Assembly (NCBI GenBank): GCA_937863215.1
Contig: CALMFQ010000131.1
Span: 1 to 7,735, forward strand
Source: an uncultured Pseudomonadota bacterium
GTDB taxonomy: Bacteria > Pseudomonadota > Gammaproteobacteria > Burkholderiales > SCOH01
DNA: 7,735 nt
Direction of reading: 5' to 3'
Shown: positions 1 to 6,178 of the stretch, piece by piece
Layout: each line of letters begins with the position of its first letter
Numbering within the stretch: position 1 is the first letter of the stretch
Program-made: the position numbers and the translations under genes
The notes under the pieces: model-generated
What the model was told of the DNA's origin: nothing
What the model saw: only the letters and a program-made list of their open reading frames with translations
Database searches by the model: none

Positions 1-819
1 GGCTGGCAACCGGCCCAGCGTCACCCGTTCGATTCCGGCCAGATCGCTGACCGACGCCACTTGTCCGAAACCCGCCTGCGCCAGCAATCTGCGGCATTCG
101 GTCGCCTGATCGTAACCGTGTTCGAACAGCAGCCAGCCTTGCGGCAACAAATGGCGCCGGGCGCCGTCGATGATGGCGCGAATGCAGCTGAGGCCGTCGG
201 CATGGTCGGTAAGCGCTCCGGCCGGCTCGAAGCGCAGATCGCCCTGAGCAAGATGCGGATCGCTGGCGTGGATGTACGGCGGGTTGGATACGATCAGGTG
301 AAAGCGCTCGTCGCTCGCCAGCGAGCCATACCAGTCGCTGTGGCGCAGGCGCACATTGGCCGCGCCGAGGCGTTGGGCATTGTCGCTGGCTACGGTCAGC
401 GCGGCTGGCGAGCAATCGACGGCATCCACCTGCCATGCCGGCTGTTCCAGCGCCAGCGTCAGTGCGACGATGCCGCTGCCGGTGCCCAGATCGAGCGCGC
501 GCACGGTGCCGGATTGCGGCGCATGCGCCAATGCCAGTTCCACCAGCAATTCGGTTTCCGGGCGTGGAATCAGCACGTCCGGCGTAATCCTGAACATGCG
601 GCTGTAGAACTCGCGTTCGCCCAGCAGGTACGCAACCGGCTCTCCGGCCAGGCGCCGGGCCTGCAATTGGCGGAATGCAGCGGCGTGTGCGCTGTCGGCG
701 CTGTCGTCGCGATGGCTGATCAGCCACGCATGATCGCGCTGCAACACATGCAGCAGCAGCAGGCGGGCGTCGATGGGGTCCAGTCCGGATTGGCGCAACA
801 GAGAGCGGTAAGTATCCAA
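1..819 (-). CDS. prmC: Release factor glutamine methyltransferase PrmC (HemK), C-terminal end cut by window edge
   Basis: PrmC uses S-adenosylmethionine to methylate the glutamine of the GGQ motif in peptide chain release factors RF1 and RF2 in the cytoplasm. The minus-strand reading frame is open over 273 codons from the TTG at 819. It shows the family's parts in order: an N-terminal helical domain (about residues 1-75), the LIPRPETE segment (83-90), the SAM-binding DLGTGSG loop (110-116), and the catalytic NPPYI motif that holds the substrate glutamine (179-183). It ends in ...RVTLGRLPA at the window edge. Relatives are about 270-290 residues, so only a few are missing. No ATG or GTG lies between the upstream in-frame stop near 855 and the conserved N-terminus. 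TTG at 819 is my choice; CTG at 834 is possible, and neither has a clear ribosome binding site. prfA, a frequent neighbour, is not upstream here. The family is certain, the start is not. Confidence 0.95.
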   Translation of the reverse strand, partial: MDTYRSLLRQSGLDPIDARLLLLHVLQRDHAWLISHRDDSADSAHAAAFRQLQARRLAGEPVAYLLGEREFYSRMFRITPDVLIPRPETELLVELALAHAPQSGTVRALDLGTGSGIVALTLALEQPAWQVDAVDCSPAALTVASDNAQRLGAANVRLRHSDWYGSLASDERFHLIVSNPPYIHASDPHLAQGDLRFEPAGALTDHADGLSCIRAIIDGARRHLLPQGWLLFEHGYDQATECRRLLAQAGFGQVASVSDLAGIERVTLGRLPA

Positions 820-852
820 GGCAGATGTATTCAGATGGCAATTTGTCGGGAT

Positions 853-858
853 ATTTTA
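853..858 (-). promoter_or_regulatory. Possible -10 element for prmC
   Basis: The minus strand reads TAAAAT here, one mismatch from the sigma-70 -10 consensus and preceded by TG. Transcription would start near 846, about 27 bases before the TTG start of prmC. I see no good -35 element, so this is a tentative call. Confidence 0.3.
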
Positions 859-873
859 CATGCTGTAGGCATG
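859..873. repeat. Inverted repeat in the prmC/PEP-CTERM divergent region
   Basis: CATGC and GCATG flank a 5-base spacer. The repeat lies about 55 bases upstream of the sigma-54 -24 element of the PEP-CTERM gene and beside the possible prmC -10 box. It could be half of an activator site, but it is short and may be chance. Confidence 0.3.
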
Positions 874-888
874 CGATGGTTGAATCGT

Positions 889-915
889 CAGCAATATCAT
901 GCATTTATATTGCTG
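889..915. repeat. Perfect 9-bp inverted repeat reaching into the -24 box
   Basis: CAGCAATAT (889-897) and ATATTGCTG (907-915) are perfect inverted copies separated by 9 bases. No T-tract follows, so it is not a terminator. Its right arm ends on the first two bases of the TGGCAT -24 element, and a related ATTGCT follows in the -12 element. It may be an operator for the PEP-CTERM gene; it also lies upstream of prmC. Confidence 0.5.
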
Positions 916-929
916 GCATATGTATTGCT
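914..929 (+). promoter_or_regulatory. Sigma-54 (-24/-12) promoter of the PEP-CTERM gene
   Basis: TGGCAT, five bases, then TTGCT match the RpoN consensus TGGCAC-N5-TTGCW with a single mismatch. The GG and GC dinucleotides have the correct spacing. The predicted transcription start is near 939, giving a leader of about 55 bases before the ATG at 994. RpoN promoters need an enhancer-binding activator. In bacteria with exosortase systems, PEP-CTERM genes are known to be driven by the PrsK/PrsR two-component pair with RpoN, so the promoter type fits the gene it precedes. Confidence 0.7.
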
Positions 930-993
930 TGATGCGGATATGTGATACGGGTGTTCCCGGACTGAATAATTCAGACAAGAAAGCATATAAATC

Positions 994-1650
994 ATGATTC
1001 GCAAAACGCTTGTTTCTGCCGCATTGTTTGCCAGCGCCGCTGCTGCTTCGGCTGCGGTAGTCGATACCACTGCTGCCTGGAATGGCAGCGACGCGCTGCA
1101 GCCTTTCGGCTCGCCGAACACCTCTACCTATGGTCAGGTGGTCAAGGCGAGCGGCTCGCAGCTCGATTCGTTCTCGTTCATCGTCGATCTGCCGGACACA
1201 TTGCAGTTCAAGGCCTATGCCTACGCATGGGATGGCGTCAAGGCGACCGGCCCGGCCCTGTTTACCAGCGGCGTCACCAGCGATAATGGCAGTGGCTTCA
1301 ACAGTGTGGCTTTCAGCACCGGTGGCGCCGCTGTTACCAATGGTCAGGATTATGTCCTGTTCCTGAGCATCTCGGAGCTTTACGCGGCCAACAATGGCGC
1401 TGGCACGGGTGTTTTTGCCAGCGTGGATGCCGCTAGCTATGCCGATGGCGATTTCTACTGGTTCAACGACGGCGGCAATTTCGCCGCACTGACCAGCCAG
1501 AACTGGGAAAAATGGTTCCCCGGCGATTTCGCGTTCACTGCCACTTTCACCGATGGCGCCGATAACCGCGTTCCGGAGCCGGGCCTGCTGGCTTTGCTGG
1601 GCATTGGCGCGCTGGGCTTGGCCGCATCGAAACGTCGCAAGGCAGCCTGA
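994..1650 (+). CDS. PEP-CTERM sorting-domain protein of unknown function
   Basis: This is an exported protein of 218 residues. It has an N-terminal signal peptide (charged MIRK, an alanine-rich core, cleavage near residue 20). The mature region is rich in Ser, Gly, Asn, Thr and aromatic residues and probably folds as beta strands. The C-terminal sorting signal consists of VPEP at 193-196, a hydrophobic helix at about 197-212, and a basic KRRK tail at 213-216. Family knowledge says such tails are cut by an exosortase (EpsH/XrtA type) while the protein crosses to the outer surface, usually in bacteria that make an exopolysaccharide. There is no cysteine, as is common in this class. The core has no domain I recognise. 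A weak AAGAAAG at 977-983 is the only ribosome binding site candidate. No exosortase or polysaccharide genes lie in the window, so the substrate is separate from its processing enzyme. Confidence 0.92.
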   Translation: MIRKTLVSAALFASAAAASAAVVDTTAAWNGSDALQPFGSPNTSTYGQVVKASGSQLDSFSFIVDLPDTLQFKAYAYAWDGVKATGPALFTSGVTSDNGSGFNSVAFSTGGAAVTNGQDYVLFLSISELYAANNGAGTGVFASVDAASYADGDFYWFNDGGNFAALTSQNWEKWFPGDFAFTATFTDGADNRVPEPGLLALLGIGALGLAASKRRKAA

Positions 1651-1674
1651 CGGAAGTCCGGCCTTGGTGGCTCG

Positions 1675-1704
1675 CGGCGGCACCGATTGTGCCGCCGTAT
1701 TCTT
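1675..1704 (+). terminator. Rho-independent terminator of the PEP-CTERM gene
   Basis: CGGCGGCAC (1675-1683) pairs perfectly with GTGCCGCCG (1689-1697) around a 5-base loop and is followed by TATTCTT. It begins 25 bases after the stop codon, so it isolates this gene from the phosphatase gene downstream. Confidence 0.85.
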
Positions 1705-1751
1705 GCATGGGGCAGCCTTCGCTCAAGTGGCTGTCCCGGCAACGATTTTGT

Positions 1752-1779
1752 TTGCTGCGATGCAATAAACCGCTACAAT
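1752..1779 (+). promoter_or_regulatory. Sigma-70-like promoter of the histidine phosphatase gene
   Basis: TTGCTG (1752-1757), 16 bases, then TACAAT (1774-1779), a good -10 box. It lies between the preceding terminator and the ATG at 1813, which is where a promoter is needed. The leader would be about 27 bases. Confidence 0.55.
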
Positions 1780-1812
1780 CTGCACGCCCCCAAATTTGAT
1801 CTGATTTCGCAT

Positions 1813-2445
1813 ATGTCTACCCGTTTCTGTTTCGTTCGCCATGGTGAGACCGACTGGAATGTGCAGCGTCGCCTGCAGGGGCATATCGACACGCCGCTGA
1901 ACCAGATCGGGCTGGCGCAGGCAGAGGCCACGGCACATGGATTGCGCGGGCATCGTTTCGATGCGCTGTATTGCAGCGATCTGATCCGCACCCTGCAAAC
2001 GGCACGCTATGCCGCCCAACTGCTGGATTTGCCGATCCATTTACGCAGCGCCTTGCGCGAACGCCATTTCGGCGCTTTCCAGGGGTTGACCTACGGCGAG
2101 GCCGAGCACCATTTTCCTGCCGACTATGCGCGTTTCAAGGTACGCGATCCGGGCTATGCCATTCTGGACGACGGCGAGTCGCTGCTGCAGCACCGCGAGC
2201 GGGTGCAGGCTTGCCTGTTGCAAATCGCCGCGGACCATCCCGGCCAGACGGTGCTGATCGTTACCCACGGCGGCGTGCTGGACATCGTCTATCGCCTTGC
2301 CACCGGGCTGGATATGGCGGCGCCGCGCGATTTCGGCATCCCCAATGCGGCGCTGAACTGGCTCAGTCATAGCGCAGGCAACTGGCAATTGCTGCAATGG
2401 GCGGATCAGGCTCATCTCGAAGCGGCGCTCGACGAATTACCCTGA
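1813..2445 (+). CDS. Histidine phosphatase family protein (phosphoglycerate mutase-like)
   Basis: This 210-residue cytoplasmic protein belongs to the branch-1 histidine phosphatase superfamily. FVRHGETDWN at 7-16 carries the RHGE motif with the phospho-accepting His10. Arg59 in SDLIRT, the acid Glu83 in LRERHFG and the second His152 in VTHGG complete the catalytic pocket. Length and motifs fit the GpmB/CobC/PhoE-like group of small phosphatases. The substrate cannot be read from the sequence: phosphosugars, alpha-ribazole phosphate or a general phosphomonoesterase are all possible, and no cobalamin genes are nearby to favour CobC. The frame is open upstream to 1687, but homology begins at ATG 1813. 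The longer version would have to start inside the previous terminator hairpin, so I reject it. The ribosome binding site is weak. Its own promoter and terminator make it a single-gene unit. Confidence 0.93.
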   Translation: MSTRFCFVRHGETDWNVQRRLQGHIDTPLNQIGLAQAEATAHGLRGHRFDALYCSDLIRTLQTARYAAQLLDLPIHLRSALRERHFGAFQGLTYGEAEHHFPADYARFKVRDPGYAILDDGESLLQHRERVQACLLQIAADHPGQTVLIVTHGGVLDIVYRLATGLDMAAPRDFGIPNAALNWLSHSAGNWQLLQWADQAHLEAALDELP

Positions 2446-2477
2446 TTCCTCCGTCTGTGCCGCAAGGTGCCACAGTA

Positions 2478-2510
2478 AAAGGCTTCCGTAATCGGAAGCC
2501 TTTATTATTT
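2478..2510 (+). terminator. Rho-independent terminator after the phosphatase gene
   Basis: AAAGGCTTCCG (2478-2488) pairs perfectly over 11 bp with CGGAAGCCTTT (2493-2503) around a TAAT loop, followed by ATTATTT. It lies 33 bases after the stop codon. The flanking A and T runs could make it work in both directions. Confidence 0.92.
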
Positions 2511-2607
2511 GCCTGCGACGATTGAAGGTTGTTTGCGTTTCCAGTCGATTTCGATGTTTTTCGAAACTGCCGGTTCGATTTTTGTTTATCCGAAATTGGT
2601 AATGTGC

Positions 2608-2623
2608 TGGCGGAGCTGGTGCT
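2608..2623 (+). promoter_or_regulatory. Possible sigma-54 promoter for lip-lif
   Basis: TGGCGG, five bases, then GTGCT keep the GG and GC pairs at the right spacing for RpoN, but the match is weaker than that before the PEP-CTERM gene. The leader would be about 190 bases. In Pseudomonas, lipA transcription depends on RpoN and an NtrC-type activator (CbrB/LipR), which makes the site worth noting. It is not proof. Confidence 0.3.
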
Positions 2624-2683
2624 GCGATGCGCCAGACAACAGATGTTCAGATAAATGGCATATTACGATTGTCGAAAATATCT

Positions 2684-2716
2684 ATCGGATTCGCTGGGCT
2701 GTTAGCAAAATCCGAT
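2684..2716. repeat. Inverted repeat with 8-bp arms in the lipase upstream region
   Basis: ATCGGATT (2684-2691) and AATCCGAT (2709-2716) are perfect inverted copies around 17 bases that can themselves pair GCT with AGC. GATTTTCT follows, so the RNA could form a weak hairpin terminator or leader stem if transcription starts upstream. As DNA it could be a regulator site. Confidence 0.45.
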
Positions 2717-2724
2717 GATTTTCT

Positions 2725-2738
2725 AGAGCAATTGCTCT
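2725..2738. promoter_or_regulatory. 14-bp perfect palindrome, possible operator of lip-lif
   Basis: AGAGCAATTGCTCT is a perfect palindrome with no spacer. It touches the TTTACA -35 candidate that begins at 2738. Perfect symmetry next to a promoter is typical of a dimeric repressor or activator site. The protein that binds is unknown. Confidence 0.45.
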
Positions 2739-2766
2739 TTACAGTTCTCCTGCCATGTCATAGGCT
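2738..2766 (+). promoter_or_regulatory. Possible sigma-70 promoter of lip-lif
   Basis: TTTACA (2738-2743) is one base from the -35 consensus, followed after 17 bases by a poor -10, TAGGCT (2761-2766). Start of transcription would be near 2773. The weak -10 suggests dependence on an activator if this is the promoter. Confidence 0.35.
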
Positions 2767-2773
2767 TATCTCA

Positions 2774-2794
2774 CGGTCAACCAATAAATGACCG
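2774..2794. repeat. Short inverted repeat just upstream of the lipase start
   Basis: CGGTCA (2774-2779) and TGACCG (2789-2794) flank 9 bases, at or just after the predicted transcription start and 16 bases before the lipase ribosome binding site. It could be an operator or a small leader hairpin. Confidence 0.35.
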
Positions 2795-2821
2795 AAAGAT
2801 AACACTACGAGGAGAATTCAA

Positions 2822-3751
2822 ATGAAACGCATGTTGGGTGTTTGTACCCTTGCGCTTGCCAGCGCATTTACCTTGTCCCAGCCGGCCGCCGCTGCCGGCT
2901 ATACCCAGACCAAATATCCGATCGTGCTGGTGCACGGCCTGTTCGGTTTCGATACCGCGCTCGGCATCGATTATTTTTACGGTGTGCCGTCCGCGCTGCG
3001 TGCCGACGGTGCCCAGGTGTTCGTCGCCCAGGTTTCAGCGGCCAACAGCTCGGAAGTGCGTGGCGAGCAGTTGCTGGCGCAGGTGAAGCAGATTCTGGCG
3101 CTGACCGGTGCCGCCAAGGTGAATCTGATCGGCCATAGCCATGGCGGCCCGACCACGCGTTATGTGGCATCGGTGCGGCCGGATCTGGTAGCGTCGGTGA
3201 CCAGCGTCGGCGGTGTCAACAAGGGGTCGAAAGTTGCCGACGTGATTCGCGGTGTCGCACCGGCTGGCTCGTTCAGCGAAACCGTTGCCAAATCCATCGC
3301 CAACGGCCTGGCAACTGTGATCAGCCTTGCCTCGGGTGGCGGCAGCCTGCCACAGCAGTCGACCGCTGCGCTGGATTCGCTGACCACCGCCGGTGCCACC
3401 AGATTCAATGCCAAATATCCGGAGGGTGTGCCGACCACGGCGTGTGGCGAGGGCGCCTATTCGGCGCGTGGTGTGCGTTATTACTCGTGGAGCGGCGGCA
3501 GCCAGCTGACCAATGTGTTCGATCTGAGCGATGCCGCGCTGGGGCTGACTTCGCTGGCATTCCTCGGTGCTGCCAACGACGGTCTGGTGGGCACTTGCTC
3601 CAGCCATCTGGGGCAAGTGATTCGCGATAACTATTCGATGAATCATCTGGACGAGGTGAATCAACTGTTCGGCATCGTCAATCTGTTCGAAACCAGCCCG
3701 GTCAGTCTGTATCGCCAGCAGGCCAACCGTCTGAAGAACGCCGGACTGTAA
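2822..3751 (+). CDS. lip: Secreted triacylglycerol lipase, Pseudomonas-type subfamily I.1/I.2
   Basis: This 309-residue extracellular lipase hydrolyses triacylglycerol esters. It closely follows Pseudomonas aeruginosa LipA as I know it. A signal peptide spans about residues 1-25 (AAAAG before YTQTKYPIVLVHG). His38-Gly39 are at the oxyanion hole. The nucleophile is Ser106 in GHSHGG, and Asp253 (ANDGLVG) and His275 (MNHLDE) complete the triad. Cys208 (ACGEG) and Cys259 (GTCSSHLG) should form the conserved disulfide. Asp234 and Asp277 match the calcium ligands. Length is normal and all key residues are present. AGGAGA at 2810-2815 is a strong ribosome binding site that fixes the ATG at 2822. The foldase follows two bases after the stop. 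Known relatives leave through the Sec system, fold with Lif, then exit by type II secretion. Cys8 in the signal peptide is too early for a lipobox. Confidence 0.96.
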   Translation: MKRMLGVCTLALASAFTLSQPAAAAGYTQTKYPIVLVHGLFGFDTALGIDYFYGVPSALRADGAQVFVAQVSAANSSEVRGEQLLAQVKQILALTGAAKVNLIGHSHGGPTTRYVASVRPDLVASVTSVGGVNKGSKVADVIRGVAPAGSFSETVAKSIANGLATVISLASGGGSLPQQSTAALDSLTTAGATRFNAKYPEGVPTTACGEGAYSARGVRYYSWSGGSQLTNVFDLSDAALGLTSLAFLGAANDGLVGTCSSHLGQVIRDNYSMNHLDEVNQLFGIVNLFETSPVSLYRQQANRLKNAGL

Positions 3752-3753
3752 GC

Positions 3754-4707
3754 ATGGATCGTCGTATCGCCGGCACGGCGGCAGCCATCGTTCTGGCGCT
3801 GGCTGCTGCGTCGGTCTGGTATGTCAACTCCAGCATCGTGCCGGATGAGTCCTTGCCCGGTGCGGCTGCGACCAGCGGCGTGCCGTCCGGTTCGGCGCCG
3901 TTTGCCCGTTCGTTCGCCGGCACGCAGCCGGATGGTGCGGTTGCCGCCGGCAACGGCGAACTGCAGCTGAATCCGGAGCTGCTGCAACGCTTTGACTATT
4001 ATCTGGCCGCGGTAGGCGAGCGCAGTGTGGCGGACATCCGTGCCGAGATCGAACGCGATCTGCAGCGCGAACTGAAACCGGAAGCGGCGGCACGTGCGAA
4101 GCAGATACTGGCCCGCTATCTCGATTTCAAACAGGCGCTGGTGCAGCTGGAGCGTACGCCGGGAATCAACGGCCAGTCGCTGGAGGCGATTCGCGAACGG
4201 TTGGCGGCAATCAAGGCGGTGCGCAGCCGCTATTTCACGCCGCTGGAGATGGAGGCGCTGTTCGGCCCAGCCGATGCGCAAGCCAGCCAGGCTCTGGAGC
4301 GGCTGGCGATCCAGCAGAATGCTGCACTCAGTGCGGAACAGAAAGCCGCCAGTCTGGCACAGCTGGACGCACGCCTGACGCCGGAACAGCGGCGCGAGCG
4401 CGAAGCGCCGGTACAGCACCTGTTGCTTGCCGCCAAGGTGGATGCCGCCAAGGCGCAGGGGGCGAACGAGGCGCAGATTCAGCAGCTGCGCGTCGAGACT
4501 GCCGGCGAGGCGGCGGCGCAGCGGCTGGCGGCGCTTGATCGCGAGGAGGCGGATTGGCGCCAGCGCATCAGCGCCTATCTGGCAGAACGGGCCAGATTGC
4601 TGGCCAATACCCAGTTGGCAGAAGCGGATCGGCAGACCGCGGTGGCACAATTGCGCCAGCAGCGCTTTTCCGAGCTGGAACAACGCCGCCTCGGTGCCTA
4701 CGAATGA
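3754..4707 (+). CDS. lifO: Lipase-specific foldase (lipase chaperone, LifO/LipB)
   Basis: This steric chaperone gives the upstream lipase its active fold in the periplasm. Its 317 residues consist of a short cytoplasmic start, one membrane anchor (about 7-24), a variable Ala/Gly/Pro/Ser linker (about 30-68), and a long, almost wholly helical and charged domain that wraps the lipase. The family signature Rx1x2FDY(F/C)L(S/T)A appears as RFDYYLAA at 79-86, with Ala in place of the usual Ser/Thr near its end. P. aeruginosa LipH is somewhat longer (about 340), the difference probably lying in the linker. The ATG comes two bases after the lipase TAA and has no clear ribosome binding site, so translation is probably coupled to the lipase and the pair is made together. 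A terminator follows directly. Confidence 0.95.
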   Translation: MDRRIAGTAAAIVLALAAASVWYVNSSIVPDESLPGAAATSGVPSGSAPFARSFAGTQPDGAVAAGNGELQLNPELLQRFDYYLAAVGERSVADIRAEIERDLQRELKPEAAARAKQILARYLDFKQALVQLERTPGINGQSLEAIRERLAAIKAVRSRYFTPLEMEALFGPADAQASQALERLAIQQNAALSAEQKAASLAQLDARLTPEQRREREAPVQHLLLAAKVDAAKAQGANEAQIQQLRVETAGEAAAQRLAALDREEADWRQRISAYLAERARLLANTQLAEADRQTAVAQLRQQRFSELEQRRLGAYE

Positions 4708-4709
4708 AC

Positions 4710-4740
4710 AATCCCCGGCTCGCCGGGGATTTTTGTTTTT
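4710..4740 (+). terminator. Terminator of lip-lif, between convergent genes
   Basis: AATCCCCGG (4710-4718) pairs perfectly with CCGGGGATT (4723-4731) around a CTCG loop, followed by TTTGTTTTT. The hairpin starts 3 bases after the foldase stop and its T-tract overlaps the mgtE stop codon from the other side. It may also serve mgtE, but the reverse T-tract is poorer. Confidence 0.93.
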
Positions 4741-6178
4741 ACAGCAGGAACAGCGTCGCCAGTCCGAGGAAAATGAAAAATCCCATACTGTCGGTGCTGA
4801 ATGTCAGTAGCACGCTGGAACCGAAAGCGGGATCGCGACCCAGCTTGTGCATGCTGATCGGCACCAGAATGCCGACCAGTGCGGCGACCTGCAGGTTCAG
4901 CGTCATCGCCGCCATCATCAGCAGGCCGATGGTCCATTTCTTGTACAGCATCCATGCCACCACGCCGAGTACGCTGCCCCACACCACGCCGTTGAGCAGC
5001 GCAATGCCCGATTCCTTCAGCATCAGCCGGCGCGTGGTGCCGCTGGTGATCTGACCCAGTGCGATGGCGCGGATGATCAGTGTCGATGTCTGGGTGCCGG
5101 TATTGCCGCCGATGCCGGAGACGATCGGCATCAATGTCGCCAGCGCGACGATCTGGGCGATGGTGCCTTCAAACGCGCCGATGACGCGCGAGGCGATGAA
5201 TGCGGTGCACAGGTTCAGCGCAACCCATGGCCAGCGGTTCTGCGCCGATTTCCACACCGACGAGAACATGTCTTCTTCTTCGCGCAGGCCGGCCAGACTC
5301 AGTACTTCGGATTCGGATTCTTCGCGGATTACGTCCACCATCATGTCCACGGTCAGGCGGCCGATCAGCTTGTTGTGCATGTCGATCACCGGTGCCGAGA
5401 CCAGATCGTAGCGTTCGAATGCCTGTGCCGCTTCGCCGGTATCGTCGGTGCCGCGAAAGGTGACCACATCGGTTGCCATCAACGCCGATACACTACTCTC
5501 GGGGTCGGATACCAGCAGCGTTTTCAGGTGCAGCACGCCTTTCAGCGTCTCGTTCTTGTCGACCACGAACAGCTTGTCGGTATGGCCGGGTAGTTCGTCG
5601 AAGCGGCGCAGGTAACGCAACACCACTTCCAGCGTCACATCTTCGCGGATCGTTACCATCTCGAAGTCCATCACCGAGCCGACCTGGTCTTCGTCGTAGG
5701 ACAGCGCCGATTGCAGTTGCTCACGCTCTTCCTGTTCGAGCGAATCCATCAGCTCGTGCACCACCTCGCGCGGCAGATCCGGCGCCAGATCGGCGATTTC
5801 GTCGGCATCCAGCTGCTCGGTGGCGGCGATGATCTCGTCGCTGTCCATCGTTGCCAGCAGCGATTCGCGCACGGCATCCGCGACTTCCAGCAGGATGTCG
5901 CCTTCGTCGTCCGGGCTGACCAGTTCCCAAACCGTCAGGCGGTCTTCCGGTGGCAATGCTTCGAGGATGTGGGCTACGTCGGCCGGGTGCAGTTGTTGCA
6001 GCTTGGCCTGGAGTTCGGTGAGGTTTTGCCGGTGTACCAGCGTTTCCACCAGGTCATGCTTGGGCATGTCCTGCTTGTGGACCAGGTCTTCGACCAGCTT
6101 GTGGCGGTGCAACAGGCGTTGCACCAGATGCAGGCTATCCTGCAGGCTTTCCTGCGGTTTCTGTTCGCTGACGTTCAT
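4739..6178 (-). CDS. mgtE: Magnesium transporter MgtE
   Basis: MgtE is a homodimeric inner-membrane Mg2+ channel gated by cytoplasmic Mg2+. The 479 residues show the family order: a helical acidic N domain (about 53-165), two CBS domains (about 165-295), a connecting plug helix, and a membrane domain of five helices (about 315-479). The pore-region motif is MPIVSGIGGNTGTQ (350-363). RDPAFGSSVLLTFSTD (448-463) carries Asp449 and Asp463, the latter lying where the selectivity-filter aspartate is expected. Before the N domain is an added 50-residue helix with three copies of a LVxxLVH-like unit (17-24, 27-34, 42-49). The first ATG is the only reasonable start; no strong ribosome binding site precedes it, only AAGA at 6183-6186, which is buried in a predicted stem. 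It converges on lip-lif and is probably transcribed alone. Confidence 0.96.
   Translation of the reverse strand: MNVSEQKPQESLQDSLHLVQRLLHRHKLVEDLVHKQDMPKHDLVETLVHRQNLTELQAKLQQLHPADVAHILEALPPEDRLTVWELVSPDDEGDILLEVADAVRESLLATMDSDEIIAATEQLDADEIADLAPDLPREVVHELMDSLEQEEREQLQSALSYDEDQVGSVMDFEMVTIREDVTLEVVLRYLRRFDELPGHTDKLFVVDKNETLKGVLHLKTLLVSDPESSVSALMATDVVTFRGTDDTGEAAQAFERYDLVSAPVIDMHNKLIGRLTVDMMVDVIREESESEVLSLAGLREEEDMFSSVWKSAQNRWPWVALNLCTAFIASRVIGAFEGTIAQIVALATLMPIVSGIGGNTGTQTSTLIIRAIALGQITSGTTRRLMLKESGIALLNGVVWGSVLGVVAWMLYKKWTIGLLMMAAMTLNLQVAALVGILVPISMHKLGRDPAFGSSVLLTFSTDSMGFFIFLGLATLFLL

Larger units (their letters stand above)
2511..2821 (+). promoter_or_regulatory. Lipase upstream region, no gene seen
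   Basis: These roughly 310 bases between the terminator and the lipase ATG hold no convincing gene. A 69-codon open frame near 2509-2718 has a composition unlike a protein (rich in Trp, Cys and Ile) and no ribosome binding site. The DNA is visibly more AT-rich than the genes on either side and contains several inverted repeats and promoter-like elements listed separately. It most likely carries the control region of the lip-lif operon. Confidence 0.6.

Noticed and set aside
61..945. Long plus-strand open frame of 294 codons
   Set aside because: It is the antisense shadow of prmC: the minus strand has the DLGTGSG and NPPYI motifs, while the plus frame gives a Gln/Ala/Arg-rich sequence without family features.
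856..1683. Long minus-strand open frame of 275 codons opposite the PEP-CTERM gene
   Set aside because: The plus strand has a signal peptide, a VPEP tail and a terminator, whereas the minus frame runs through the sigma-54 promoter and has no recognisable domain.
1687..1812. 42-codon N-terminal extension of the histidine phosphatase
   Set aside because: It would begin inside the PEP-CTERM terminator hairpin and run across the promoter; family homology starts at ATG 1813.
2509..2718. Small 69-codon open frame before the lipase
   Set aside because: No ribosome binding site, its start lies at the terminator's T-tract, and its Cys/Trp/Ile-rich translation does not look like a protein.
3661..4683. 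340-codon minus-strand open frame opposite the foldase
   Set aside because: The plus strand encodes a recognisable Lif with the RFDYYLAA signature right after the lipase; the minus frame is a GC-rich shadow.
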